Of a stretch of 64,000 nucleotides of DNA, positions 1 through 8,204 are shown in pieces. This stretch comes from Thermoprotei archaeon (GTDB lineage Archaea > Thermoproteota > Thermoprotei > Gearchaeales > WAQG01): NCBI GenBank assembly GCA_038881895.1, contig JAVZOV010000001.1, positions 496,001-560,000 of the forward strand. Direction: 5' to 3'. The position numbers and the translations under genes were made by a program. Numbering within the stretch: the stretch's first letter is position 1; every line of letters starts with the position of its first letter. The notes under the pieces were generated by a model, which saw only the letters and a list, made by a program, of their open reading frames with translations, was not told the DNA's origin and did no database searches.

Positions 1-75
1 GTAGTCACCACTGAAGAATTCATAGATGCAGTTAAAAAGAATCTAGAAAAATTAATGTCAAAAAAGAATAAGTGA
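1..75 (+). CDS. C-terminal end of an unknown protein (partial)
   Basis: An open frame runs in from the left edge and stops with TGA at 73-75, giving 24 residues rich in Lys and Glu that end in a short basic tail. The piece looks like the last helix of a real protein, but it is too short to assign a family. The gene lies convergent to the relic that follows, and a dispersed 92-bp repeat begins about 60 bases after its stop. Coding is inferred only from the open frame and its plausible composition. Confidence 0.5.
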   Translation, partial: VVTTEEFIDAVKKNLEKLMSKKNK

Positions 76-134
76 ACTACCACGCGAAGAGAGTTTTCAG
101 AATTCAAAGTAAAATGAGAGGGCTATAAGCTTCT

Positions 135-225
135 GTTGTTAAATACTAGTTGACGTTTCGTTACTATCTGTTTCATCTTGGCTAGAGACTCATGGATAGC
201 TTTGGGGGTAACGAAAACTCTTCAT
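135..225. repeat. Dispersed ~92-bp repeat, copy A
   Basis: This stretch aligns along its full length with 19203-19295 and 49327-49420. Shared blocks are GTTGT, AGTT(A/G)AC about seven bases later, ACTATCTGTT, a GCT-rich middle, TCATGGAT and GGGG(T/C)AACG. Copies differ at roughly a third of positions. On the minus strand each copy can be read as a degenerate peptide of the form PK-x-IHE-x(7)-M-x-x-IV, so the repeat may be a coding remnant. All three copies lie just after the stop of a plus-strand gene whose next neighbour is convergent. Confidence 0.5.
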
Positions 226-235
226 GTCTTGGTTT

Positions 236-600
236 TCATAGAGTAAGGGATAAATGTAGAGTTACCAGACCAACAATATCAGAGTTTCTATCACTTATAA
301 TCCATTTAGTTGTTCCAATAGCAATTTTATTTAAATCAATATTTTTTATGCTTTAATAAAGCTATTACAGAAGACATTTGTGCACTTCCAGCTAATAATA
401 CATAAGCACCTGGTCTTATTATGCCATCGGTTAAACCAGCCATAGCTATTATCACAAGATCACTAACCTTACTGCAGTCCTTTAAAGTATCACCTCAGTC
501 TCGTCAACATTTAACTTAGCATCTGAACATCTCTCAGCTTTAGTCGTGGAGTGTGCCAAAAACATCATAAAGAGGATGATAAACAAAATAACAGAACTAT
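236..600 (-). pseudogene. Broken UPF0284 (CobT-like phosphoribosyltransferase) gene
   Basis: On the minus strand, three frames read in succession give a protein-like text with the marks of UPF0284, the archaeal relatives of nicotinate-nucleotide:dimethylbenzimidazole phosphoribosyltransferase. These marks are FLAHSTTKAE, then VSDLVIIAMAGLTDGI, then VLLAGSAQMSSVIALL (the family has GGTQM here), then KIAIGTTKWIISDRNSD. Frameshifts fall near 490 and near 350, and neither the N-terminal half nor the Gly-rich C-terminus is present. It is a decayed, truncated gene. The assignment rests on motif recall. Confidence 0.6.
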
Positions 601-647
601 TTATTAGAAAGAAAAATTTTTTATTTTGATGCTATTTTTTATGAGAT

Positions 648-1514
648 ATGCTTGGTTCAGTATTAGCAATAGCGATTGCGCTGGTTTGGGGCTTTTCAAC
701 TGTCCTTATTAGAAAGAATTTGACTGAGTCAAATTATTTTTCCGTTTCTCTAATTATTACCATTGTTGGTCTCATGGTTTTTGCACCTTTAGTTTTCCTC
801 TTCATTTCTTTGAATTCTGTTAACGTTTATGGTTTGTTATTCTTCTTCCTGGCTGGAATATTTCATCCTGGTTTTGTAAGACTTCTTTACTTTAAGGGTA
901 TGGAAAAAGTTGGTGCGTCAGTTAACGCGGCCATTTATGCTTCAAATCCCATTTTTAGTTCCTTAATTGCTGTCATTCTGTTAAATGAAAAATTAGAACT
1001 TATTGGTTGGATTGGTATTTTATGTGTTGTGTTAGGTGCCATTTTAATAGAAAATATAAACAGTGATCACCCTCAACCTAGCATAAGAAAAGGATTGGTT
1101 TACTCATTCTCAGCAGCTCTTCTTGTTGGTTTTTCTTATGTTGCCAGAAAGGAAGGTTTAATACTATGGGATTCTCCAATCATCGGTGCTACGATTAGTT
1201 ATATTGCAGCTTTACTCGTTTATAGTTGTGCCTTTCCTTTTCTCTCTAATAATGTAAATAACAGAACATTAAACAGATTAGCATTTAAATTGTTTTGGAA
1301 AGCTGGTGTTGGGATTAGCATTGGCCAGCTCCTATCTTTTTATGCACTTAAGTATAGTGATGTTTCAACTGTTGTACCATTGATACAAATAGAACCTCTC
1401 TTCATATTCCTGTTTATTCGTTATTATCTTAAAGGTATTGAAATTATATCACATAAACTTGTACTTGGCACGCTCATAATCATTTTAGGTGTTTTTCTTG
1501 TAATGTTATCATGA
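648..1514 (+). CDS. EamA/DMT-family membrane transporter
   Basis: The 288 residues form about ten hydrophobic helices in two similar halves, the usual plan and length of drug/metabolite transporter (EamA) permeases. A Pro-containing SNPIFSSLIAVILLNE segment near residue 100 and its counterpart VVPLIQIEPLFIFLFI near residue 245 are the hallmark half-repeat ends. The likely role is proton- or gradient-driven export or uptake of an amino acid or small metabolite; the substrate cannot be read. The ATG at 648 puts a hydrophobic helix first, as expected. It appears monocistronic, and a second EamA protein lies at 55253-56122. Confidence 0.85.
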   Translation: MLGSVLAIAIALVWGFSTVLIRKNLTESNYFSVSLIITIVGLMVFAPLVFLFISLNSVNVYGLLFFFLAGIFHPGFVRLLYFKGMEKVGASVNAAIYASNPIFSSLIAVILLNEKLELIGWIGILCVVLGAILIENINSDHPQPSIRKGLVYSFSAALLVGFSYVARKEGLILWDSPIIGATISYIAALLVYSCAFPFLSNNVNNRTLNRLAFKLFWKAGVGISIGQLLSFYALKYSDVSTVVPLIQIEPLFIFLFIRYYLKGIEIISHKLVLGTLIIILGVFLVMLS

Positions 1515-1938
1515 TTCTTGAAACTTAAAGATATCATGATTAATTTGTTCAAATATCCTAAAATATTAATCCAAAATAAGAAACACATTTTATTATCCTC
1601 TCACGTTAAAATCTATGAGCGTTTTAATACTTAGTTATCAACATCACAAATAGAAAAAATGCAATAATAACTTAAGGTAATAACCATTTATCTTTTATTG
1701 ATGTCCCACGCGATAAATTATTTGAGACTAAAATCATTCAATTAAAAGCAAAATGTTATGGTCATTGTTGAAAGATAAGTTGATGATAGTATGATATTAA
1801 CAAAAATTTAATATCATCTTTAAGTCTTTATACAATTGCTCTCTCTGAAGAAGCCAGATTTTCAGTTGTAAACGTTATTGAAAATTCTAAACGGAGATAA
1901 CGTTAATAGGTTTTGAGAGATATTTTAGTGTGATTATT
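1515..1938. other. Intergenic region with a perfect inverted repeat
   Basis: This is AT-rich, with no supportable gene on either strand. It holds a perfect 10-bp inverted repeat at 1791-1817 (ATGATATTAA, a 7-base spacer, then TTAATATCAT). The palindrome is 280 bases past the preceding stop and about 120 before the next start, so it suits an operator or RNA hairpin better than a terminator. Confidence 0.4.
1791..1817. repeat. Perfect 10-bp inverted repeat
   Basis: The arms ATGATATTAA (1791-1800) and TTAATATCAT (1808-1817) are exact reverse complements around a 7-base spacer. It is AT-only apart from one pair, so chance formation in this AT-rich gap is possible. Confidence 0.4.
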
Positions 1939-2541
1939 ATGGAATATTACACTTATGTTAATAGTCTGAAAGTAAGATTTTTAAACAAAGGTAAAGGCGA
2001 TCCTATAGTTCTTTTGCATGGATATAGTTTCAATGCAGATACTTGGGATGAAATAAACTTGGTGGAGTTTTTATCAGAAAGATATAATGTATATGCAATA
2101 GATATGCCGTATGGTCCAAAGAGCAGGTCAGATAAATTCATGGCTGAAAATCGTGATGAATATGCAGAATTCTTAAAGAATCTTTTCTCTAAACTTAATA
2201 TAGTGAAACCAATTCTGTTAGGTGCTTCTATAAGTGGTGAAGTTGTATTAAGATATCTTTCTAATAATTATGAAGCTACAGCTGGAATTGTCATAGGACC
2301 AGTTGGCATAAAGCTTCTTGTTAACAGACTAAATAAAATTAAGACTCCACTTTTGATCATATGGGGAGAGCATGATAATGTTGCATCTCTAGATGATGCA
2401 GAATTGTTAGCGTCTAATGTTAAAGGATCTGAGCTACATATTATTAAACATGCTGGACATGCATGCTATCTAGATAAACCTGAAGAATTTAAAAGCATTG
2501 TAATTGAATTTCTTGAAAAATATGTTCATAAAATTCATTAG
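1939..2541 (+). CDS. Small alpha/beta hydrolase
   Basis: This is a 200-residue alpha/beta-hydrolase-fold protein without a cap domain. Near the N-terminus, VLLHGYSF is the oxyanion-hole HG motif. GASISGE carries the nucleophile elbow (G-x-S-x-S/G), WGEHDNV holds the acid position, and HAGHACYLDKPEEF supplies the catalytic His. All triad elements are therefore visible. The likely activity is a soluble esterase, lipase-like or lactonase-like hydrolase; the substrate is not readable. The frame also opens at a GTG at 1930, but the ATG at 1939 starts right at the first conserved strand and was preferred. Its neighbours are unrelated. Confidence 0.85.
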   Translation: MEYYTYVNSLKVRFLNKGKGDPIVLLHGYSFNADTWDEINLVEFLSERYNVYAIDMPYGPKSRSDKFMAENRDEYAEFLKNLFSKLNIVKPILLGASISGEVVLRYLSNNYEATAGIVIGPVGIKLLVNRLNKIKTPLLIIWGEHDNVASLDDAELLASNVKGSELHIIKHAGHACYLDKPEEFKSIVIEFLEKYVHKIH

Positions 2542-2548
2542 GGATTGA

Positions 2549-2704
2549 TTAGTCAAGAGAAAATTCACTACTACATTTAGAACACTTAATGTAGGAACAG
2601 CTTAGATTTTCTGCTAAAACTGCACATCCACTACAGGATCTTGCTCTAGCATACATTATACTAAACCTAAAACCACAGAATGGACACTTAATCACTCTGC
2701 TCAT
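2549..2704 (-). CDS. 51-residue double CPxCG zinc-ribbon microprotein
   Basis: A short frame from ATG at 2704 encodes 51 residues. It has KCPFCGFRF near the start, a central SCSGCAVLAE segment and KCSKCSSEF near the end: two zinc knuckles flanking a third Cys pair. Small archaeal proteins with this layout (CPxCG ... ARA-x-x-C-x-GC ... KCPxC) are known, sometimes near metal-transport genes, but their function is not established. The repeated Cys pairs, which chance would not spare, make coding very likely. It is convergent with the hydrolase (7 bases between stops) and divergent from the recombinase-like operon, so it may share that promoter region. Confidence 0.75.
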   Translation of the reverse strand: MSRVIKCPFCGFRFSIMYARARSCSGCAVLAENLSCSYIKCSKCSSEFSLD

Positions 2705-2844
2705 ACTTGAAAGGAAAACTTAAGACTATTTATATTTTTTATTATTAAAAATTTATTATTAAAAATAGGGATAGGAATTAACAGAAAGGTAGGATTACGT
2801 TTATATTTTAGTTTAGGACTAAATGTCTATTAGAGGTGGATCTG

Positions 2845-3462
2845 ATGACTAATGCTGTGGCTTACATTGCTATTCATGATGAATCATTAATACAAAAAAT
2901 TCAACTTGAAGTGGAAAGTTTTGCAAAATTGCATGGGTTCAAGTTAGTTAATACGTTTATTGATTGTGATACACATATACCTATTCATAGAAGAGAAAAA
3001 TATAATGAAATGCTCACATTCATAAAAAATAATGGAATTGGTAACTTAATATTCCGCAGTCCATTAAATATTGGAAGAAGTTTTGAAGAAATCATCACAG
3101 AGATTAAAAAACTAATCAGTGAGAGCATTTTTATACATTTTTCTAAATACGAGGAGCTGAATTCTGAGCTAGAACAACTGTGTGTCGATACGAATAAAAG
3201 AAAGCTGTTTATTGAGGTTTTATCATGGTTTATGAAATTGCATAAATATGACCTAATAGAAAGAACACGTTATGGTCTAGAGAAAGTAAAACATAAAGGT
3301 GTAAAACTAGGAAGAAGACCAATTAAATTGCCATTATCAAGAATACGCGAATTATTATCAAAAGGGTTAACAAAAAAAGAGGTATGGAGGATATTGCGCA
3401 AAGAAGGATTAAAAATCAGTTATGGCAGATTTGTATCAAAATTATCTTCGCTAGGTGAATAA
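2845..3462 (+). CDS. Serine recombinase-like protein with lost active site
   Basis: The fold pattern is that of a small resolvase: an N-terminal alpha/beta domain, a long helix with ERTRYGLEKVKHKG, the GRRP hinge, and a C-terminal helix-turn-helix (LSRIRELLSKGLTKKEVWRIL). The catalytic motif Y-x-R-V-S reads YIAIHDES, so the nucleophilic Ser and its Arg are gone. The D-R pair of the L-D-R-x-x-R-S motif reads SPLNIGRS. Only the last Arg-Ser survives. It is therefore unlikely to cut DNA and more likely binds DNA as a regulator or structural protein. I chose the ATG at 2845 because GAGGTG lies six bases before it; a GTG at 2836 is also in frame. It is the first gene of an operon with the next two. 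Confidence 0.75.
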   Translation: MTNAVAYIAIHDESLIQKIQLEVESFAKLHGFKLVNTFIDCDTHIPIHRREKYNEMLTFIKNNGIGNLIFRSPLNIGRSFEEIITEIKKLISESIFIHFSKYEELNSELEQLCVDTNKRKLFIEVLSWFMKLHKYDLIERTRYGLEKVKHKGVKLGRRPIKLPLSRIRELLSKGLTKKEVWRILRKEGLKISYGRFVSKLSSLGE

Positions 3463-3463
3463 G

Positions 3464-3682
3464 ATGACTAAAATAATCTCTATAGAAGACGACATCAATG
3501 AGCATAAAGTTGAACAACTAAAGACGGAACTTATACGCGCTAGAATTAATGGAGAAAAAAGAATCGAAATTCATGTCTATTCCATAGAAGAACTAGACAA
3601 CATAATAGAAAAATTAAGAGGCATATTCATAAACAATATGCACCTAACTATTAAACTATACGTTCATAATCCAAGTTCATAA
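3464..3682 (+). CDS. 72-residue conserved-looking protein of unknown function
   Basis: I do not recognise the family. The protein is acidic and basic mixed, with a predicted beta-alpha-alpha-beta pattern (KIISIEDDI, a charged helix, KRIEIHVYSIEEL, a second helix, HLTIKLYVH), which suggests a small ferredoxin-like or ACT-like fold. The ATG at 3464 follows the stop of the recombinase-like gene by a single base, so the two are translationally coupled. The radical SAM gene follows 22 bases later. Coding is supported by this tight packing and by a composition like the neighbours. A GTG nine bases earlier is an alternative start. Confidence 0.6.
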   Translation: MTKIISIEDDINEHKVEQLKTELIRARINGEKRIEIHVYSIEELDNIIEKLRGIFINNMHLTIKLYVHNPSS

Positions 3683-3704
3683 AACAATTAAGGGGTGCAA
3701 CATT

Positions 3705-5264
3705 ATGGATAAAGGCAACGTAAAGTTTGATGTAATATTAACTACTGATAGGAGTATGATGACCAATCATCATGGAAAAGAGTTCTTAGGATTCATGACA
3801 ACAGGACCAGCACTAGGTATGCCAGAAGCTCTATGGATGTGGATTGCTGCACCTAAAATTAAAGTTGATAAGATTGGACGACCGTCAGAAGCTCCTTACG
3901 GTATGAGAAAAATAGAGGCAGTTTTAGTAGACAACGGAATTAATGCTGCAATAATAGATCCAGATTATTTGAAATACTATTTGAATGATGCTAAAGTTCT
4001 GATGTTGAGTCATCATGATTATTTTGCTCTAGGACCTCCCAGCTCAGAGTGGTGGTTCATTACAGGTAAAGAACCTGTCAACTTAAAAAGCTTCAAAAAA
4101 TTAATGGAAAAGAATGAAATAAAGCAAGCAAAAAAACATGGTCTTAAGATAATAGCAGGTGGACCAGCTGCATGGCAATGGCTTTTTAGAACTGATGCGT
4201 GGAAAAAATATGGCATAGATACTGTCTTTGATGGTGAAGGTGAAAAAATCATAACAGATCTAGTTCTTAAAGCTCTTAACGATGAAGAATTACCAGCATA
4301 CGTGTATGTTGGACCCGAAGACTCACCAAAAATTGAGGAAATACCAGTTATAAAAGCTCCATCGGTGAACGGGCTTGTGGAAGTCATGCGCGGATGTCCT
4401 AGATATTGTAGCTTTTGCTCAGTAACATTACGAAAACTTAGAATGATACCATTAGACGTCATAGAAAAAGAGATCATGATAAATGTTTCTCATGGAATAA
4501 AAGGAGGAATACTTCATTCGGAAGATGTACTCCTCTATGGTGCATACGGAATAATGCCAAGGGAAAAACCATTAATAAAACTTCATACCTTAGCAACGAA
4601 ATATTATAAAGGATTAGCATGGAGCCATATAGCATTGGCAACACTGCTCTCCGCGCAATATAATGGAAAAATTATAGATAAAATCATGGACATTATTTTT
4701 AGCAACACAGGACAAAAATTCATTGGAGTTGAAACTGGAATCGAGACAGGTTCTTCTAAGTTAGCATATAAGATAATGCCAGCCAAAGCAGCACCATTCA
4801 AGGTAGATATGTGGCCTGACTTAGTGGTAGAAGCATTCTCAATAATGCACGAACACAACATATTACCAGCCGCCACATTAATTTTAGGACTTCCAGGCGA
4901 AACCCCTGATGATGTAATCAAAACAGCTGAACTCATAGAACGATTAAGGCCATATCAAAGCCTAATAGTGCCGATGTTCTTTGTGCCATTAGGCATGTTA
5001 AAAGACAAAGATTGGTTCAGAAAGATCAGTTTAAGCACAGAACACACAGAAGTCTTAAAGCTAACACTAAAACACAGCCTTTACTGGTCACAAAGAATAA
5101 TAAACAAGTATCTAGATAAACCGCATGAACTACCATTACGATTAGCACTATATGGTTTCATGAAATATATAGAATGGAAAACTAAAAAATTCATAAACAT
5201 AATAGAAGAAAAACCAACGACCATAATTCAACAAGAAGTACAAACCATACATAACAATCTTTAA
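3705..5264 (+). CDS. B12-binding-type radical SAM protein
   Basis: This 519-residue protein has an N-terminal Rossmann-like region of the cobalamin-binding type (residues about 1-215, with KVLMLSHHDYFALG and KIIAGGPAAWQW strands). A radical SAM domain follows whose cluster motif is RGCPRYCSFCSV (Cys 231, 235, 238; C-x3-C-x2-C). Later strands include GVETGIETGS and a Gly-rich ATLILGLPGETPDD, typical of the MiaB/Elp3-like SAM barrel. No B12-ligating D-x-H-x-x-G is obvious, so cobalamin may be absent. It resembles an archaeal B12/radical SAM family (MJ_0865-like); the reaction is unknown. GGGGTG precedes the ATG. It is the last gene of the operon. Confidence 0.8.
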   Translation: MDKGNVKFDVILTTDRSMMTNHHGKEFLGFMTTGPALGMPEALWMWIAAPKIKVDKIGRPSEAPYGMRKIEAVLVDNGINAAIIDPDYLKYYLNDAKVLMLSHHDYFALGPPSSEWWFITGKEPVNLKSFKKLMEKNEIKQAKKHGLKIIAGGPAAWQWLFRTDAWKKYGIDTVFDGEGEKIITDLVLKALNDEELPAYVYVGPEDSPKIEEIPVIKAPSVNGLVEVMRGCPRYCSFCSVTLRKLRMIPLDVIEKEIMINVSHGIKGGILHSEDVLLYGAYGIMPREKPLIKLHTLATKYYKGLAWSHIALATLLSAQYNGKIIDKIMDIIFSNTGQKFIGVETGIETGSSKLAYKIMPAKAAPFKVDMWPDLVVEAFSIMHEHNILPAATLILGLPGETPDDVIKTAELIERLRPYQSLIVPMFFVPLGMLKDKDWFRKISLSTEHTEVLKLTLKHSLYWSQRIINKYLDKPHELPLRLALYGFMKYIEWKTKKFINIIEEKPTTIIQQEVQTIHNNL

Positions 5265-5382
5265 CATCTGCAATCCTAAATCACTGCAGCAAAATCATAC
5301 TACAAAACTGCTAAAATTTCTTCAAACCACCTTAAAGCAAAAATAAACATAAAAATAATGCATACCTTAAAGACCACATAAA

Positions 5383-5393
5383 TTTTATTTATA
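5383..5393 (+). promoter_or_regulatory. TATA-like box before the M20 peptidase
   Basis: TTTTATTTATA lies about 30 bases before the ATG at 5422, the archaeal promoter distance for a very short leader. A GGTG stretch seven bases before the ATG could act as a ribosome site. Confidence 0.4.
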
Positions 5394-5421
5394 AGAATTA
5401 TCTAATCAGTATGGTGAATTC

Positions 5422-6615
5422 ATGAATATCGAAGACTTAGAAATTATTTTAGCTAAAAAATATATAAGTATAAGAAGTATAACAGGTGAAGAACATGAAC
5501 TCAGCAAAGAAATACAAAAAGACCTTACCTCGTACGGTATAAGATCCGAAATAGATGAGTGGGATAACGTCATTGGAGTTATTGGTTCAGGAACTCCACC
5601 AATACTCGTGTTTAACGGGCATCTCGATACAGTCCCTCCAGTACCTGGATGGACTAAAAATCCTTTCAACGCTACTATAGAAGGTGATAAATTATACGGT
5701 CTTGGTTCTTCTGACATGAAAGGTAGCCTAGCATCAATGGTAGCATCAGTAATCGAACTATCTACGCACAAGTTTAATGGCACTATAATATTCACAGGTG
5801 TCGTTGGGGAGGAAAGCGGATCTGAGACATGGGGATCATTGCTAATAGCAAGTAGAGGTTTTTTAAGCAATAAAAAAATGGATTATATCATAGTCGGAGA
5901 AGGATCCGTAAGAGCAAATAAAATCATGGTTAGAATAGGACAACGAGGCTATGTAAGATTTAAAGTTGTATTAAAAGGCATTTCCGTACATAGTAGCGTT
6001 CCAACGGAGGGTGTAAATGCATTATATCGCTTAGCAGATTTTCTCAATGAAATAAGAAATTTAGATTACCATCTGAAATCAAGATACATTTCATCCATAA
6101 CATTTAACCCTTACATTAAAGGTACCATAACACCGACAATCGTAAAAGGAGGCCAGAAGCTCAATATTGTACCAGCTGAATGCGAAGTATACTTGGATAG
6201 AAGACTAATATATGGCGAAACTATTGATGAGGCTTACAATCAAGTAAAAAATATAATAAATCACCTAGACGAAACACATGCGAGCTCTTACCAAGTACCG
6301 AAAGAGATGATCCAATCACAAATAGAAATACTACACGGAAGGCCACCCTATCTAACAGATCTAAACGACCCACGCGGTCAAAAGCTAGTAAAAAGTGCAG
6401 AACAAGCCATATTAGAAGTCACTGGATCACATGCAGAAAAAATCTATGGCACAGGATACACAGATGCAGAGATTCTTAATTACTACACAAAAGCTCCTGC
6501 AGTAATTATAGGTGCAGGCGAGATGGGACACACCCCTGATGAATACGTAAGACTTAGCTTACTAAGGCAATTAAAAAAGATTTACATAGAACTTGCTCTT
6601 AAACTATTAGACTAA
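5422..6615 (+). CDS. M20-family metallopeptidase (ArgE/DapE-like)
   Basis: The 397-residue length and motifs fit the M20 dinuclear zinc amidohydrolases. VFNGHLDTVPPVPGW carries the first metal His and Asp; GLGSSDMKGSLASM has the bridging Asp; GVVGEESGSETWG has the catalytic Glu pair; IIVGEGS has the next ligand; and GAGEMGHTPDEYV supplies the last His. A dimerisation insert runs from about residue 180 to 290. The family deacylates N-acyl amino acids or cleaves dipeptides; ArgE, DapE, LysK and acylase types cannot be separated here. It is monocistronic with its own promoter and sits in a window rich in peptide catabolism genes. Confidence 0.85.
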   Translation: MNIEDLEIILAKKYISIRSITGEEHELSKEIQKDLTSYGIRSEIDEWDNVIGVIGSGTPPILVFNGHLDTVPPVPGWTKNPFNATIEGDKLYGLGSSDMKGSLASMVASVIELSTHKFNGTIIFTGVVGEESGSETWGSLLIASRGFLSNKKMDYIIVGEGSVRANKIMVRIGQRGYVRFKVVLKGISVHSSVPTEGVNALYRLADFLNEIRNLDYHLKSRYISSITFNPYIKGTITPTIVKGGQKLNIVPAECEVYLDRRLIYGETIDEAYNQVKNIINHLDETHASSYQVPKEMIQSQIEILHGRPPYLTDLNDPRGQKLVKSAEQAILEVTGSHAEKIYGTGYTDAEILNYYTKAPAVIIGAGEMGHTPDEYVRLSLLRQLKKIYIELALKLLD

Positions 6616-6676
6616 CATCACCCCATCCTAAAAGTCAAAATCTTATATTTTTCTTATGAAAAGTACAAAGTTACTC

Positions 6677-7078
6677 TCATCTCTCAGAAGATACAAATTT
6701 TACATATTTAGAGAGTAATTCCTCGAGCTTTGATCTAAACACTTTTATATCATTATCATTCTTATTTACCATTTCATATAAAGAAATAATACCACTTAAT
6801 CTTATTGTCTCAATCTTCGCTTCCTCTAACAACTGATAAAGTTGGAACTTTAAAACCGCTTCTCTTGAAGACAATTTAGCTAAAACTTTCAATAACTCTA
6901 AACAATTATCTTCGAACCCTTCATCCTTTCTAAAAGAATCTTCTGAATTTGGTAAATAATTCGCAAATCTTCTTGAACTTCTTGAATCCTTTTCTTTAGC
7001 ATTTCTATGTTTCTTAAGGTCTGATCGATCCTCTCCCTTATCTCTCTTTCCTTTGAACAGTCCATCTGTCCTCACCAT
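6677..7078 (-). CDS. Hypothetical charged, helical protein
   Basis: I do not recognise this gene. From the ATG at 7078 it encodes 133 residues. About 45 very polar, Lys/Arg/Asp/Ser-rich residues are probably disordered. Two amphipathic helices follow (LELLKVLAKLSSREAVLKF and IETIRLSGIISLYEMV). The second half has heptad-like Leu spacing, hinting at a coiled coil or helical bundle. It occupies an otherwise empty 760-base gap, convergent with the M20 gene. A GTG at 7102 would add eight residues. Coding is inferred from length and plausible helices only. Confidence 0.5.
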   Translation of the reverse strand: MVRTDGLFKGKRDKGEDRSDLKKHRNAKEKDSRSSRRFANYLPNSEDSFRKDEGFEDNCLELLKVLAKLSSREAVLKFQLYQLLEEAKIETIRLSGIISLYEMVNKNDNDIKVFRSKLEELLSKYVKFVSSER

Positions 7079-7376
7079 TTCTATACATCTCACATAAACC
7101 ACAAAATAGACGTCATTTCTTTTTTGTTAATAACTCTCTCAAATATAAACATTACCAAAAATCCTCGAAACAATCACAAAAGCACTCATCAGAACAGCTC
7201 TCTTTTTACTCTTTAGAAGACACCCAGTTGCAAATAAAACGCAAAAACTACTAGAGATCTATAAAATATTCACGCATACAATCAAAAATCATCTCCAAAT
7301 GGTTTTTATTAAATCATTAACATCAATTTTTATATCTAAAGAAAAACTTATAAAATAGTTTCCCTTAAGATTATTC

Positions 7377-8120
7377 ATGAAATTATTCGATAAGAATGAA
7401 AACAAAATAGATGATCAGCCAAAGGATATTATTCACATGGCACTTAAAGATTCAATGAATGAGAATGGATGTCCTGTGTGTAGATTGGTTGAGAAATCTG
7501 AGTATAGAATGATATGGACTCTACTTTATGAGCATGTTAACGATCCTTTTGTAAGAAAAATGATTGATTATGGAAATGGTTTTTGTGCCTATCATTTTTG
7601 GAAAATCGTTAACATCGCTCAGAACGACCCATTATTAGGCGGACTAGGCCCAGCAATAATTACTGAGAGCTTATTAAAAAATTATATAGAAAATGTTGCG
7701 AATAATAAAAATATTAATGTTCATTGTTATATTTGTTCTGAGCTCAGCAAGATTGAGGATTCCTACGTATCATCATTTGCCATAAAAATTGATAACACAG
7801 ATACTCTAGAACGTTATGAAAGCAATGATTACTCAATATTATGTGATAAACATTTCAATAAAGTATTGACTTTGATGTCGGTATCTATTAGAGATAAGTT
7901 AAAAGGAATTCAAATTAAAAAACTAAAAAAATTAGTTGAAAACATTGAATCTTATATTTCAAAACATGATTATAGAAACACAAGCATTATTAAAGAGGAG
8001 GAAGCTAAAGCATGGATCCAAGCAATTGAAGTAATGAAAGGCTTAGGTTGGTCTTCACTTGATATGGAGGAGAAAAGCAGAAACATAAAATTAAGGAAAA
8101 ACAAGCTGAAAATGCTTTAA
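7377..8120 (+). CDS. DUF6062-like cysteine-rich protein
   Basis: The protein has two similar modules, each with a CxxC pair followed about 35 residues later by a C-x-x-H. Module one holds GCPVCRL (Cys 32 and 35) and GFCAYHFW (Cys 70, His 73). Module two holds HCYICSE (near 115) and LCDKHF (near 157). This Cys/His layout is that of DUF6062, a family of unknown function that presumably binds zinc or another metal. The C-terminal 80 residues are charged and helical. The first ATG (7377) is used; a TATA-like stretch, TTATAAAATAG, lies about 28 bases before it. It stands alone, convergent with the S66 peptidase. Confidence 0.75.
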   Translation: MKLFDKNENKIDDQPKDIIHMALKDSMNENGCPVCRLVEKSEYRMIWTLLYEHVNDPFVRKMIDYGNGFCAYHFWKIVNIAQNDPLLGGLGPAIITESLLKNYIENVANNKNINVHCYICSELSKIEDSYVSSFAIKIDNTDTLERYESNDYSILCDKHFNKVLTLMSVSIRDKLKGIQIKKLKKLVENIESYISKHDYRNTSIIKEEEAKAWIQAIEVMKGLGWSSLDMEEKSRNIKLRKNKLKML

Positions 8121-8204
8121 TTTTATCTTCTTTGCTTGAAAGTGAGGATTTCAGTCAAAGACATTGCATTAACCGATATTAGTAGATATCTCATAGATAA
8201 TGAT

